Source: Elmis aenea (taxonomy: Eukaryota; Arthropoda; Insecta; Coleoptera; Elmidae). From it: a DNA stretch of 64,000 nucleotides. Under the pieces are notes generated by a model that saw only the letters and a program-made list of their open reading frames with translations, made no database searches and was not told the origin of the DNA. Made by a program: the position numbers and the translations under genes. The stretch spans positions 17,195,674 through 17,259,673 of the forward strand of contig OX393579.1 of NCBI GenBank assembly GCA_947652605.1, in the 5' to 3' direction. This document shows, piece by piece, positions 46,307-57,943 of the stretch (the first letter of the stretch is position 1; every line of letters starts with the position of its first letter).

Positions 46307-47379
46307 ATGCTATATTCTTTGACCAATAAATAATTAAAAAACAGAGTGAAATGCGTTTTAATTTAAAAGCTGTTTGTAATACCAATCATGAAGTTTAAAT
46401 GACCACCGTTTGCCTAAAATATTTTGCAAATAAGTTCTTCAAGAAGCTGATAAAGCTTTTTTACGTTCTAAAAATGTTTTGAATTATAGGAGTATTTATT
46501 TTGGAAAGGTAAGTTAAGTTTTATCAAAACAAAAATTTGAAGATACGTTTAGTGTTTGTAAAATATTCATTTACTTAAACTAACAATTTAGATAAAAACA
46601 AAATAATATGGACGCCATGTGAATGATGATATTTTCGTATTAAATTGTTATTACCACTATAAAGCTATACAAAATATAGACAACTTTTATTAAAAAAATA
46701 TTATTCTCACAATGGACAGCCTGAAACAAACAAATACAATGTAAAACTTATTTGTGACATTTGTGATTGACGCACTTCTATTGTCCTTTTCATAGCATTT
46801 TATATCGTTGAGTAGGTGTTAAAAACGCAATGCAATTCCGTCATAATCAAATGAAACGTAAAAATAATAATATTGGCGTATGTTGTGAAGAAAGAAACGG
46901 CAATAAAAAGTTTTAGATCTGACTTTTAAAATCATCATGTTTTTCTAATAACATAAATAATATTTCTTAATTGCACAACTGCTTAAAAAATTAATATAGG
47001 TTTTTATAGGATGACGTTTTGGTTAGATTGTTATTTGATAATTAAATGAGCAACGCCTCTCTAATTTAACTGACTTTATAACAGTTACCATCACCGACAT
47101 CACCATGCTGTTTATTCTTTTTCTGGACACCCCGCATACTTCTAGTAATATTAGTACTAGTAGTAATATTAAAAGTCTATGATAAAAAGATTGAAATTGG
47201 AAAGTAAGTAATCTGAAAATAAAAACATGGTATTTAAAACAAAAGTCAAAATTTTGCTTAAAAACACATTGACTCTTAGGCCCAGCACACGGAGCAACTC
47301 AAAACAAACGCAACTGGTTTGTGATTGAAATTACTAACTGGTTACAAACTCATTAGTGATGTAGCTCCACACACGGGGC
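46307..47379. other. AT-rich stretch, no gene recognised
   Basis: At about 46385-46440 the minus strand reads ANGGHLNFM, faintly like the N-G-G-H-F-E tail of Tc1/mariner-type transposases, but this is too short to call. Near 47155-47171 ATTAGTACTAGTAGTAAT is a simple triplet repeat. Confidence 0.4.
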
Positions 47380-47525
47380 AACTCAGAAGTTCAAAATATT
47401 TCAAAAAGATGACGTAGGTCAAATTTGAAAATGGCATCAGATTTCCCTTTAAATTAACGTTTCTGTATCTCCAATATTAACGGAGTTACCCATACAACAG
47501 GTTAGAAAAATGGGCACCCTGTATA
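47380..47525 (-). mobile_element. Foldback family D, terminal fragment
   Basis: Shares GATGACGTAGGTCAAATTTG, ATGGCATCAGATTTCCCTTT and AAAAATGGGCACCCTGTATA with the right arm of 51692-52330. Only about 145 bp of the arm remains; a 28-base deletion relative to that copy lies near 47455. Confidence 0.75.
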
Positions 47526-47819
47526 CACAATACTAAAGAACCCTAAGGGCCATAAAAAAAAATTCTCCGAAAATAAATTTTCTATTTTACAGTGTTCATT
47601 CTCATATTTAAATTTTATTGGGTTGTTTTGTCTGACATTTTTGAAGCGTTAGTCTCGCTGACTCATTTCAATTTGAAATAAATAAAACTATACGTTTTTG
47701 GTTGTAAAGCTTTTAATATGGTGTTGCTATTCCTCATTTTTGGGATCTCGTAGCTTCTGTTACTTCTGATAGTGGTAAGTGTTATGAAATGTACTTTTTT
47801 TACGATCACCTTTATAAAT

Positions 47820-48172
47820 GACTAATACTGTACACCCTGCGCAGTTTTCTAGAAATTGTCGCAGTAGGCTCACATCAAACACAACCTGCATGCATAAGTA
47901 CCTAAGACGTTATTTACGCACTGTAAGCAAGAAGCACAGTTTTCTAGAAGTGATCTAAGAATCTAAGTAGACTCACGTCAGACATTAGCGTTCGAATAAG
48001 TGTGTTTACCATTAGCCAAAAAGCTGTTAAAATCGTATGTATTATGTGATCGTAGAAAAAGTATAGTACCAAACTCGAGTTGTTAAGCAATTATGCATTC
48101 GTGGAAATACAACTGTTCCAATCGTGCGTAATATGCTTCTTACTACTCTTATTATGTAATATACTATTAGCT
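47820..48172. repeat. Dispersed repeat R1, copy 3
   Basis: Shares the CCTGCATGCATAAGTA, GTAAGCAAGAAGCACAG, GTTAAAATCGTATGTATTAT and TTATGTAATATACTATT blocks with the copies at 9193 and 36286, more diverged. Confidence 0.7.
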
Positions 48173-50519
48173 GTATGCATCGATTATTGTAACACTAAAT
48201 ATCTGAATCTTTTTGAATTTAAAGTGTATAGAGTGTCGTCATTACCACCTTAATTGTTTCGTTTTTTTTAAACAGTGATTCCAACAGATCTTATATGTTA
48301 TAAAAAGCTGAAAATAGTTTTAAAAGAAAATGAGAAATTTAAATGTATTTAAAAAAGAAACCTTAATCAACTTGAATTTTGAAAATTGCACTGATGTATT
48401 TTTTGTCCAAATCAAATAATAAATATTTTAATCTTTCCAAATTTGCAATAGTTTTAAAACATTAAGTAACATTTTATCGAAATCAGTACGCCATAAACAC
48501 ATATTTTGGATTAAAGAAATAGTTTGTGGTGACTGTTTACCTTCTTTAAACAAATAACTCCGTTTTTTCAATCTTTAGCCATTTTGTTACCTTTAGATAG
48601 TCATAAAAACCCTGTAAACACTTTGGCTTTTAATATCAATATTTTCCATTTCATATGATAACAGATAATTAATTATTTTGTTTACGTAAAAACTGTATTG
48701 TATTTTTATTAAATTGTTTATTCCGAAAAAAGTTTTTTATTACAGTATTCAAGATTTGTTGCTCGTGTGTAAAATACTTCGACAAATGGTCAATTTGTTT
48801 CCGTGACCGTGATTTTGCAAAGCAATAGCATTTTACAATAAATAAAAATTTTGTTAGCAAAATCACAAGCTCTTGATGTACCTATTTCCATTTTACCATT
48901 TTTTTGGGTTTTAGGGCAACAATAAGAGGAGTAGTTAATTATGATTGTTAGATATCGTTCCATAGGCTAAATTTGCGTTTTATGTTATTTTTAAAATTCG
49001 TATTTTTGTCGAGCGTTTTTGGTTGGTTTGACGACCGTCGCGCATGCTCGCCATAAAGACCTTCTTCAGGCAAGAAGCAAAACCGGTACAATTGCCTATG
49101 TGTCTTTAAACAAGTGAAACAATTGGTAAGTTCGTTTTGTATTCTTGAATTCAATATTATGGTCCTTCAAGTTTGACTGATTCTGCTTATACGCAACAAT
49201 GATCAACATCCAAATCAAGAATATCGTTTTGAATGTTCACTGGCTGTTTTCATAGCCTACTAATTCTTAAAATAATTTTTTTTGAAAAGCAGTTACGAAA
49301 ATCATTAAAATAATTATATGATTAAAGATAAAAAAGTTTATTATTTGATTTTTTTCGTAGAATTTTAAAAAAATACGTGCCAAAGATGCACTTCCTTTCG
49401 CTATTTAATAACGTATCGGGTTTTTTGGTGTTATTTAAAAAAATAAACGAAACAATCGAGGTTTTAATGAATTCTGGGATACCTTGCATATGCCTAAAAG
49501 AAAGAAAATAGAGTTAATTGTTTTAATTTGTATAAAAATTACTTAATTTAAAACAACCCGAAATTTATAACCAATAAAAATTTTTAGTGTCAACCTCTTG
49601 ATCCACGAAATTGCTTAGAAATAGTAAAAAGTCATGCTTTATCGTAAATGTGCGTGAGATGTGAAGATAATGTAAATGTAATAGGTATGACGATTTTATT
49701 TTAATTATCGGAGTATTACAACTTGTCGTAAAAGTACATTTTTCAATAACATTAGTAATAAATTATAGTTGTACCCATAGAAGTCAAAATGCTTCGACTT
49801 TTTTTGTGTCTTCTAAGAAGTGTATATGTATGCTACTAACTCGAGGAAAAAATTTACCTGCATTTGTGACGCCGTGGACAGTATTTCTTGCGATATTGCT
49901 GTGAAAATTGTGACACATTAAAATTATTTTATTGCGTTCATTGCCAAATATCTTTAGCGGGAACCCCGACAATAAAATTAAAATATTCGTGATTGGTGGA
50001 ACTAGACAATAATAGTTAATTGTTGTTACGTGTGTTCGTTGTATGACGAACGACGTTTTTGTGCGCGAGGAAGATATTTATATCATAAGGAGTTTTTACA
50101 GCAATAACACATAATTTGAACACTTTTTAGAAACGAAATACGCAAATAATTTTTTCAGGCTTGTTTGTTTTTGATGGTTCAAACGAATTTGTTACATAAG
50201 CTTACAGTTATCTAATATTATTCAGTCCAATAATTTGAAGGTTACTTACTATTAAAGTGATTATCTAATATATTAATTTTGTCTAGACATTTAATGTTAT
50301 AATAATTAGTAATCAAATAAATTTCTTTATAAAAAAACTTTACATTTATCAAGTAATTTTTGTTTATCATGACATTACTTTATGAAGTCACATTGTAAGA
50401 TAATGTCAATGACAAGTTTTGAGACTCCCGTTTTTTCGTCCGTGCATAATGTGTATCTCGAAAAATATCAGTTTTAGGTAGGGATGATTAACGTTTTAGA
50501 AAGACCCATATGATCTAAT
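48173..50519. other. Unassigned stretch of about 2.3 kb
   Basis: The minus frame at 48948-49154 contains CFLPEEGLYGEHARRSS, a more protein-like composition than its surroundings, perhaps a fragment of retroelement coding sequence, but I do not recognise it. The remainder shows only short frames. Confidence 0.4.
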
Positions 50520-50745
50520 AATTTATTAAAATAAATTTAAATAGGAATCCAAAAATGTAAAAATATTAAAGATGTTTTGTTGAAATTTCAAAGTTTGAGT
50601 CCGTTTCCGGTTGAACCGGAAGTTGTATTGCAACGTTACTATTTTCATCGAATTGAAAAAAGAAACTATAACACTTAGATACCAAATTTCATTAAGGTAT
50701 CTTTTTATGATGTCTGTTTCCATACTTTTGGGCATCACTGTATAA
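50520..50745 (-). repeat. Foldback-derived repeat G, copy 3
   Basis: Inverted copy of the repeat at 23315-23540: AGGAATCCAAAAATGTAAAA, TTTCCGGTTGAACCGGAAGT and TTCCATACTTTTGGGCATCA. It ends at CACTGTATA near 50742. Confidence 0.75.
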
Positions 50746-51385
50746 CATTTTAATTAAAACACTTAGGTAATAATTGAAATATAAAGTTGTTTTGTTGCGT
50801 TTTTAAAATAAATTATTACTTTAAAAAATGAATGCGGGTTTGGGCAATATGTTTTATTGTCAATAAACGTTTTATTAACTTTTTTTAAGCTGTACATATG
50901 CAAAGCAATGTAGAAAAACCAAAAACAGGATGTAATTTTGAAACATACGAGGATATTTGAAATCGCAAATCGATCAACGCACTTGGCTTGTTGGTCCTAT
51001 AAGCAAATACAAATATATCACAATTTACATTTTAGTTTCTACGACACGCATTATTATTTTGAGCTCACATAAATATTACATTATTGTTGTACATATAGGA
51101 TGGAATAGTGCCACACACGTGGTTTTTCAAACTTAGAAGTAAACTGTCGACAATAATAGAGAAGTCACAGACAATCATTACCGACTACAACTTACTTATT
51201 TTCTCATAATATGTGCTCGTGTATCGCTTTAAAAAAACCGAAAAGTTTTGTTAAATTTAAAAAATACTCCTTTGTGTTAAGAAATACTAATTTGTTTGCC
51301 CTTTGTTACTTGCAGGTAACACATTTACAAATTGTTTTTGAAAAGAGTTGGTAACATTTACTGGTTTGGTATTTATACGCTTATA
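50746..51385. other. AT-rich stretch, no gene recognised
   Basis: Nothing interpretable. Confidence 0.5.
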
Positions 51386-51588
51386 CCGGGTGGTCCACTT
51401 TTTTGTAGCAGGACTAACAGTCGATACAAAAAATCATTTTAAAGCGAATATTTCACATCAACATGGGTCCATAAACGCTTCATTTTAAAGATACAGGGAA
51501 ATTTTCGAAACAATACCTATCGATAATTCTTAAGTTTTTGTATCGACTGTTAAAGTTCTGCTACAAAAAAGTGGACCACCCCGTATAG
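51386..51588. mobile_element. Short foldback MITE (ACCGGGTGGTCC ends)
   Basis: About 203 bp: GGTGGTCCACTTTTTTGTAG at the left is inverted exactly at the right (CTACAAAAAAGTGGACCACC), and the pairing continues through CAGTCGATACAAAAA. TA lies next to both ends. No coding capacity. Confidence 0.88.
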
Positions 51589-51613
51589 TATCACAGCAAC
51601 ACACACAGTAACC

Positions 51614-51691
51614 CAGGGGTCCGCAAACTTTTTGGACCGTGGGCCACGTTGGCCGTATAAAAAATGACGCGGGTCGCATCCATGAAACAAA
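51614..51691 (+). mobile_element. Truncated hAT end
   Basis: CAGGGGTCCGCAAACTTTTT followed by GGACCGTGGGCCAC is a typical hAT terminus. The element is cut off after about 78 bp by foldback D at 51692. The other end was not found. Confidence 0.7.
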
Positions 51692-52330
51692 ACAGGGTGC
51701 CCATTTTTCTAACCTGTTGTATGGGCAACTCCGTTAATGTTAAAGATACAGAAACGTTTAAATTAGCAAATTTGTGCAGAATAACTGCTACACTAACAAT
51801 AAAAGACAACTCTTGAATGTCACATCGAAAAAAAAAAAGCATCAACAGGGGATTACTCCCATCTGTCAGTAGGCAGTGAACATGTAAAACGGTTTTTAGT
51901 TATTTAAAAAAAAACTACAACAGAAAAGTGATATAAACCTTATATAATTGAAACGAGAAAAAAAAAATTTTAAGAAGGCCAAGCCAACTATGACTTCCTT
52001 TTAAAAAAAGGCAAGTTTGTGTTATAACTCAGAAATCGAGAGCGCTATGAATATTTCGTTAACATATTTAAAATCTACGTAAAAATATCTATAAAAGCCA
52101 ATTTTTATTTTTGTTCTAACTCATATGCTTACGGAATTATTCAGGTTTGAAAAAATCGTCCTTTTTCAGTTTTTTCAAAATATTTCAGAAAGTTGATGAC
52201 GTAAGTCAAATTTGAACATGGCATCAGATTTCCCTTTAAATTTTGCACAAATTTATTACTTTAAACGTTTCTGTATCTTTAATGTTAACGGAGTTATCCC
52301 TGCAACACGTTAGAAAAATAGGCACCCTGT
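51692..52330. mobile_element. Foldback element D
   Basis: A 639-bp element. The left arm (ACAGGGTGCCCATTTTTCTA through AATTTGTGCAGAA, about 90 bp) is inverted at the right end (TTAGAAAAATAGGCACCCTG). The right arm is longer and contains the shared TAGTTGGC/GCCAACTA block near 51983. The remains of the longer left arm are deleted. Related to 3747-4135 and 47380-47525. Confidence 0.85.
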
Positions 52331-53548
52331 ATACACCCATTTCCATCCAAAATTTAGGAGACATTACTTTGAAATTAGCTCACGTCATTTATGCATAGCT
52401 AATTAGCGCATTAATAATTTCGGGTAGTGCTTGTGATAGTTTGTGGTGTTCCAATATCAATACACATCTGAAAAATTATTTTTGAAAAAACCATCTGCTA
52501 TGTATTTTAGCAATTCATAACAGAAGTTTAATGTTTTGTTTACTTTGGGAGTAATTTAATTGTAAATGTTGATAAATTATTCTAATTTGTAAATGTTAAA
52601 AGAGTAAACAAATCACAATTAGTTAACAACAAGTATTTTTTTGCATTAACTATTGAAATAATTTTTAAAACAAGTGCAAAAACAATTAAAATATAACCAA
52701 TAATTCAATTAATCATTTCGATGTTTTTTCTTAGCTCAAATAACTTGGGCGTATTTATGTTAAAAACTGCGCAACTATAACAATTTAACGAAAATATTAA
52801 GATTTATTACCTCGGATATAAGGATATTATGGTACAGTTCTACCGCTGTTTGGAGACGTATTAAAATACTCCTGGGAAACAAAAATGCGAAACTCATGGC
52901 AGCACGTACATCACATGTAACTAGGGATAGAATTGAGGGTATATTGAGAAAACAATGAAAAATTCAAAGGCTAAAGTTACATATCGCTAGCGCCATCGGG
53001 TGTTAGATATAAACCAAGGATCAAAGGCTTACACGATGGCATTTCTTGTATATCTTTTTAACCTGGCCGTTGGACTGTTATTGTTATTGAACGCTTTTAT
53101 ATTTCCTCGCCAGATAAGATCTGAAAAAGATAGATATTCTCCTAGGGGTATCCCTAAAGTGCAAATTTCGTTATCAAAAGTATATTTTTTGGGTGTAGAT
53201 ATCGGTTTTTGGGATTATTTTAAACCTTTGTAGACCCTACACACTCCTTTAAATATTTCATTTTAACTTATGCGGGTTATTGAACATAAAAAATATGCAC
53301 AAACCATCAATAAATGCATGTAAATATAATTCTCAGGTTTTTCATGTATTTTTGTTCCTTTTATATGGTACTTTTTGTACTTCTGGTATCGTTTCAGATA
53401 TTAATCTCTTCCTCATATTTAAAATATGTTTGTGTATCTGTCCATTTTCTCATCACTTAAAAATCGCTGAAAGGATTGTAATTAACGACATTATGTAGGT
53501 GAGAATATGGGTTTCCAAATTTTCAGTTAGGTCCTTTTTAATTAACTA
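52331..53548. other. AT-rich stretch, no gene recognised
   Basis: The frames at 53000-53233 and 53280-53498 are hydrophobic but lack any motif, splice context or similarity that I know. I would not call them genes. Confidence 0.4.
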
Positions 53549-53646
53549 TCAACACTTTCGCTACCGGTTTCGCTCGAAGGCGGAAATTTCCCGAAGACAC
53601 GATTAATACAGTACGTTTCCGGCAACAGGCTGGCGGCATTAGTTAT

Positions 53647-54352
53647 GGGTAGTTCACACGGTGACCTTTGATGTCGCGACATCAAATGTCACCGTGTGAA
53701 CTACCCAAGTATGGTAGGCTTACGTCAAATGCCGAACAGTATCGATGTCGCGACATCGCGGCACTAGCGTCGTGACATCGCGACATCAGGCTGTTCAGAC
53801 GACGTGAACTACCCAAATATGGTAGGTTTACGTCAAATGCCGAACTGTCAATATCGATGTCGCGACATCGCGGCACTAGCGTGATCGTGTCATCGCGACA
53901 TTAGGCTGTTCCCACGGTGACATTTGATGTCGCGACATCAAATGTCACAGTGTGAACTACCCAAGTGAGGCTTACGTCAAATGCCGAACAGTATCGATGT
54001 CGCGACATCGCGGCACTAGCGTCGTGACATCGTGACATCGCGACATCAGGCTGTTCAGACGACGTGAACTACCCAAATATGGTAGGCTTACGTCAAATGC
54101 CGAACTGTCAATATCGATGTCGCGACATCGCGGCACTAGCGTCGTGACATCGTGGCATCGCGACATTAGGCTGTTCCCACGGTGACATTTGATGTCGCGA
54201 CATCAAATGTCACAGTGTGAACTACCCAAGTATGATAGGCGTACGTCAAATGCCGAACTGTCAATATCGATGTCGCGACATCGCGGCACTAAAATCGTGA
54301 CATCGTGCCATATTTGATGTCGCGACATCAAATGTCACCACGTGAACTACCC
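53647..54352. repeat. Cluster of TCGCGA-centred dyads in complex tandem repeat
   Basis: Nine copies of the perfect 14-bp palindrome GATGTCGCGACATC, at 53670, 53744, 53856, 53926, 53996, 54116, 54191, 54269 and 54316. They alternate between an ATTTGATGTCGCGACATCAA context and an ATATCGATGTCGCGACATCG context, joined by GTGAACTACCCAA, ACGTCAAATGCCGAAC and GCGGCACTAG spacers. The block begins GGGTAGTTCACACGGTGA and ends with the inverted GTGAACTACCC, so it looks like a MITE whose interior amplified. An outer pair, ACACTTTCGCT (53552-53562) and AGCGAAAGTGT (54366-54376), may mark a larger element. The periodic open frames here are an effect of the repeat. Confidence 0.85.
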
Positions 54353-54379
54353 TTTAAGAGTCGACAGCGAAAGTGTCAA

Positions 54380-55290
54380 GGGTGGTTATAAAGGTATAGT
54401 TATAGTACATCGAAAGTGGCAAAAGGGAATTATTAAATAGTTTATTTGGTGTGAAAATTGAAGGATTATTTTGTTTTCAATTAATCGCTTAATCATTTTA
54501 GTTGAGCAGTTTTTTTCATTTTTAAAAATAAAATTTCTGTCCAGAAGTTAACCCATTTAATGTTTTTATGGATTTTGTGCCGCTGACGAGTAGTCTAATG
54601 ATACTGATATTATAGGGATAATTATTTTTTTTTAATTCGCAAAATTATTTCATCTTAATTAATCTTAAAATTAAAGAAAATGACTTAATTTTAATTGTTT
54701 TTGCCTTATATTTAAGGATGAGGCTATTTATACATACAGTATGTATAAGTAATTGACTATTTATACATACTTTTTTTTAAATAATTGAGATAAACCAATG
54801 AAACTAAGAAATAGTTTTTCTTAAAAAAAACTCTTACCTTACCTTTAACCTAATGTAAAAAATATATATAAATAAAAAGTTGAGCCTTAGAAATAAGTTT
54901 ATTGTATGTATAAATAGCCAATTAGTCATACATACTGTATGTAGAAATAGTCACATGCTATATTTAAAGCGCGCGCGACTTAAGCACTAAGGAGAAGGCC
55001 AGTTGTGAGTCTTATTCATGTACAATAAATAGTTTGGATGTTAAAGTATATAATGTTGTAAAACCTGCACAACTCTGCACAGCAAAATTGCAATAAATAA
55101 CTTGATATGTGCTTCTTGATCAACTGTACTAATCTATTTAAAATTGTTTAAGTTATTTGCACAAGCGTGACTATAAAATGATATTTCTAAGACGCAGTCT
55201 ATTCTACAGTCAATAACTTTTTTTTTATATTTTGATTCGTGTTAACGTTTAAATTTACTGAACGAAAATGTATCTAAAACTATTGACTAT
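54380..55290. other. AT-rich stretch, no gene recognised
   Basis: CATACAGTATGTATAA near 54733, CTATTTATACATAC near 54758 and CATACTGTATGTAGAAATAG near 54930 are short inverted repeats that may belong to a small element of about 240 bp (54720-54955). Confidence 0.4.
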
Positions 55291-56153
55291 ACAGGGTGAT
55301 TGATTGGGACCGGGCATTAAAAATATATGGAGAATAAAAAAGGGTATTGATCTGAAATTTTGGCCATAATGGTATCTGATCTGTTTAATGAAAATATTTT
55401 TAAGATGGCGACACTTCCGAAAATACTCCATTTTCATGGATACTTCAGACAAACGCGATAAAAGTGTTTGACGGCTATTAATATTGGCATTTGTTGTCAT
55501 ATCCAAGGCCTACTATTTAAAAATGTTGCAATTTCTATTAGCTTTATTAAAAATTCCTAATAACTCGAAAATTATTTCAGATAAGGTATAGTAAACGCTA
55601 ATACAGATTGATGCAGAATTTAATTTTGCATTAGAAAATGAAAAAATTAATTAGAAATTGTATTTGAAAAAAACGAGTTTTAGTGGACGGAAGTTGTATT
55701 AAAAGAAAATTAAATTTTGGACACCCTGTAAGTTATGCATCGATTGCAAACATGCAGGATGAACTCCAAGGTTTGTTCTATGCTTGGTATAAATTTAAGC
55801 TATTTCTCTTCAAAAATGGCCGCGGTAGATAATATTAAGCATCACCACGAAAATCAAAAAATTTTCAAAAAAGTTAAAAAATCTAAAAATCGACTGCACT
55901 TGGGTGTAGTGAATGCTATCAAAAGTCCCTCTAAAATAACGTTCTTAATCCAAAAATGAAATAAAAAATATACCATTGTATTTGAAATAAGAAAGTGAAC
56001 GTCAACTTCCGGTATTACTGGAAGTGTCGCCATCTTGAAAATATTTTCATTAAACAGATCAGATGCCATTATGGTCATATCCAAAGTTTCAGATAAATAC
56101 CCTTTTTCATTCTTCATCTATTTCTAAAGCCCGGTCCCAATCAATCACCCTGT
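55291..56153. mobile_element. Foldback element E
   Basis: An 863-bp element: ACAGGGTGATTGATTGGGAC and CCGGTCCCAATCAATCACCC are inverted ends, and the arms remain complementary through ATGGTATCTGATCTGTTTAA and AGATGGCGACACTTCC (about 150 bp). The interior has a second ACACCCTGTA end near 55720, so two elements may be fused. No protein recognised; the frames on both strands are mirror products of the arms. Confidence 0.85.
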
Positions 56154-57112
56154 GGATTTGTGGAATCAAGTTATCTCACCATTATTCGTGATTGTAATGT
56201 AGAAACTTAGCAATTAATTTTAAATAGTCGTAAATTAAACCGTCGTTAGTTAAACATGCATTTGCACAAGTTGTCAAACTATTCGACGCATGCGTTTACC
56301 TGATGTTTCCCAATGCTAGATGGTTATGTAAAGTATAACATAAGTATGTAGACTTAACGTACTTTAACAAATAATGCTTTACATCGGGTCTAGTGTACCT
56401 ATTTATTCTAGTGGGCTCTGACAAAAAAACTTCAAATGAATCTAAAAACGATTCTATGTGGCTTAAAATGAATCAAGTTGGGTATCTTTAAACGATGTTT
56501 ATACACAAGAGAAACCTTTAAGTCAAATTTAGTAATAGGTATAGTCACGTTATTTAGTGGATTCCCAATGCAGAAAAAAAAGAAACAATTCTTTAGTCAG
56601 TCGGCAAGCTTAAGGACAAAAAAATGTAATAAATATGCAACGTTTACAAAATTAAAAATTAAATTGAATGGAAAATATGTGTTTTTAACCTTAAATACAA
56701 AATTACAAGTTTTTCTGGTCAACATTTTTTTTTCTTAAATTATTGTATACTTTGTTTCATGTGCAGATTGTGGAAACAGGTTTTACATTACAGGGTTTGC
56801 TTAAAAAATTGATAACAGTCAATTGCTACAAAAAAAAAAACACACCGACCACAAGATATATCATGTACTTAAACATTGAAAAATAATATGTGTTGTAAAA
56901 TTACTTTTTTTCTGCCAATTGAATGTTGTTAGATAATATTATTATTATCCGCTGTTTTGTGAAACTTTTTTAAATGCAAAGGATATGTAAAAATTGCACA
57001 AGCAAACGTATGTTTAAATTAAAAAGAAATAGCTCAAAGCTTTTAAGGCTTTTCAAGTTAATTTAAATCCAGTTGTGGTTCATAAAATTCTCACTAGATA
57101 ATAAAATTATTA
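56154..57112. other. Downstream flank of the host exon
   Basis: The part next to 57113 should be the 3' untranslated region of the minus-strand gene. No AATAAA signal is obvious on the minus strand just downstream of the stop. Otherwise AT-rich and unassigned. Confidence 0.4.
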
Positions 57113-57943
57113 TCACACGTCTGAGCTCTTCAAACTTTCTAGGAATGGAGCTGTAATTTTCGTTTCATCTATATGAATCGTGACTGGTGATGCGCGATCG
57201 GTATCGGAAAAGGTTGGATGCTTATCGAAGTTTATGGCTGTATTATCTAAACTTGTAGCCATTCTTGGAGGTTTAGGTCTTTCGTAGCTTGTCGATGCTT
57301 GATCAAAACTAAGGGACATTTTTCTCCCGCTCGGCCCAGATTCTATTATGCAAGTGGGAGGATATTCTTGACTAGTCGAAGGTGGGTCGACTACAAAGAA
57401 CGGTTTCTCTAGCGACTCACAGTGTGTTTCAAAACTTACAGAAGGCTGATGATAACTGGACGATGGTCGTTCTACTGCCACCGATTTTCTTCTGTCTTTG
57501 ATATTTATGATAGGTTGATCGAAACTCATAAACTGTCTTTGGCGACCGAATATCGGCCGTTCTAGTAAACACGAAGGGCGACGATTTCTCGAGTAATAGC
57601 AATGGGAAAGAAAAGGGCGTTCTATAGCAATCGAGGGTTTACGTCGGCCGGGATAATTGGGTCTTTCGACGGTTATCGACGGTTTGCGATCACGATATGG
57701 GCTAATCATGGGTAGCATTGAATTAAAACTAGAAATGGATGTTGGGCTATGCTCGTTTAGCACGAGATGTTGAATGTCCATGGCCGATTTGGCCCTTCGT
57801 GGAGGATTCATCACGACCATTGTTGAACCTCCTACAAATACAGAGTTTTGTCTTGGTCTTTTAAGTGGATTTGGAGATTGAAGGCCGGGATACAGAGTGT
57901 CGTTCAAACAGCTGACGTTGTACTTCGAAAATGACATTCTTTG
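57113..57943 (-). CDS. Terminal coding exon, unidentified host protein with PKA-like repeats
   Basis: The minus strand shows a polypyrimidine tract and TTTCAG immediately before CAA at 57943, a good 3' splice site in frame (phase 0). The exon then stays open for 276 codons to TGA at 57113. I take the splice site rather than an in-frame start, because the upstream triplets are intronic; the first Met is at 57937. The product is Ser/Pro/Arg-rich, of low complexity and without membrane segments. Four repeats of the form R-[RK]-x-S-x-x-x-E-R-P occur (RKPSITVERP, RKPSIAIERP, RRPSCLLERP, RRKSVAVERP), each matching a basophilic kinase site, with weaker versions such as SFDQP and ATSLD. It ends L-K-S-S-D-V, where S-D-V fits a class I PDZ-binding motif. 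Codon use and GC content are higher than the surroundings. It could be the cytoplasmic tail of a channel or transporter, but I do not recognise the protein. Confidence 0.8.
   Translation of the reverse strand, partial: QRMSFSKYNVSCLNDTLYPGLQSPNPLKRPRQNSVFVGGSTMVVMNPPRRAKSAMDIQHLVLNEHSPTSISSFNSMLPMISPYRDRKPSITVERPNYPGRRKPSIAIERPFLSHCYYSRNRRPSCLLERPIFGRQRQFMSFDQPIINIKDRRKSVAVERPSSSYHQPSVSFETHCESLEKPFFVVDPPSTSQEYPPTCIIESGPSGRKMSLSFDQASTSYERPKPPRMATSLDNTAINFDKHPTFSDTDRASPVTIHIDETKITAPFLESLKSSDV

Noticed and set aside
53000..53498. Hydrophobic frames as small membrane proteins
   Set aside because: AT-rich sequence readily yields Phe/Leu/Ile-rich frames; no conserved motif, splice context or promoter supports them.
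53682..54166. Periodic minus-strand frames with repeated CRDID and PYLGSS phrases as a repeat protein
   Set aside because: They come from the DNA-level tandem repeat with TCGCGA dyads; the period and palindromes explain the open frames.
55735..56117. Opposed frames of 74 and 87 residues
   Set aside because: Both lie in foldback E; the minus frame includes arm sequence and the plus frame its complement.
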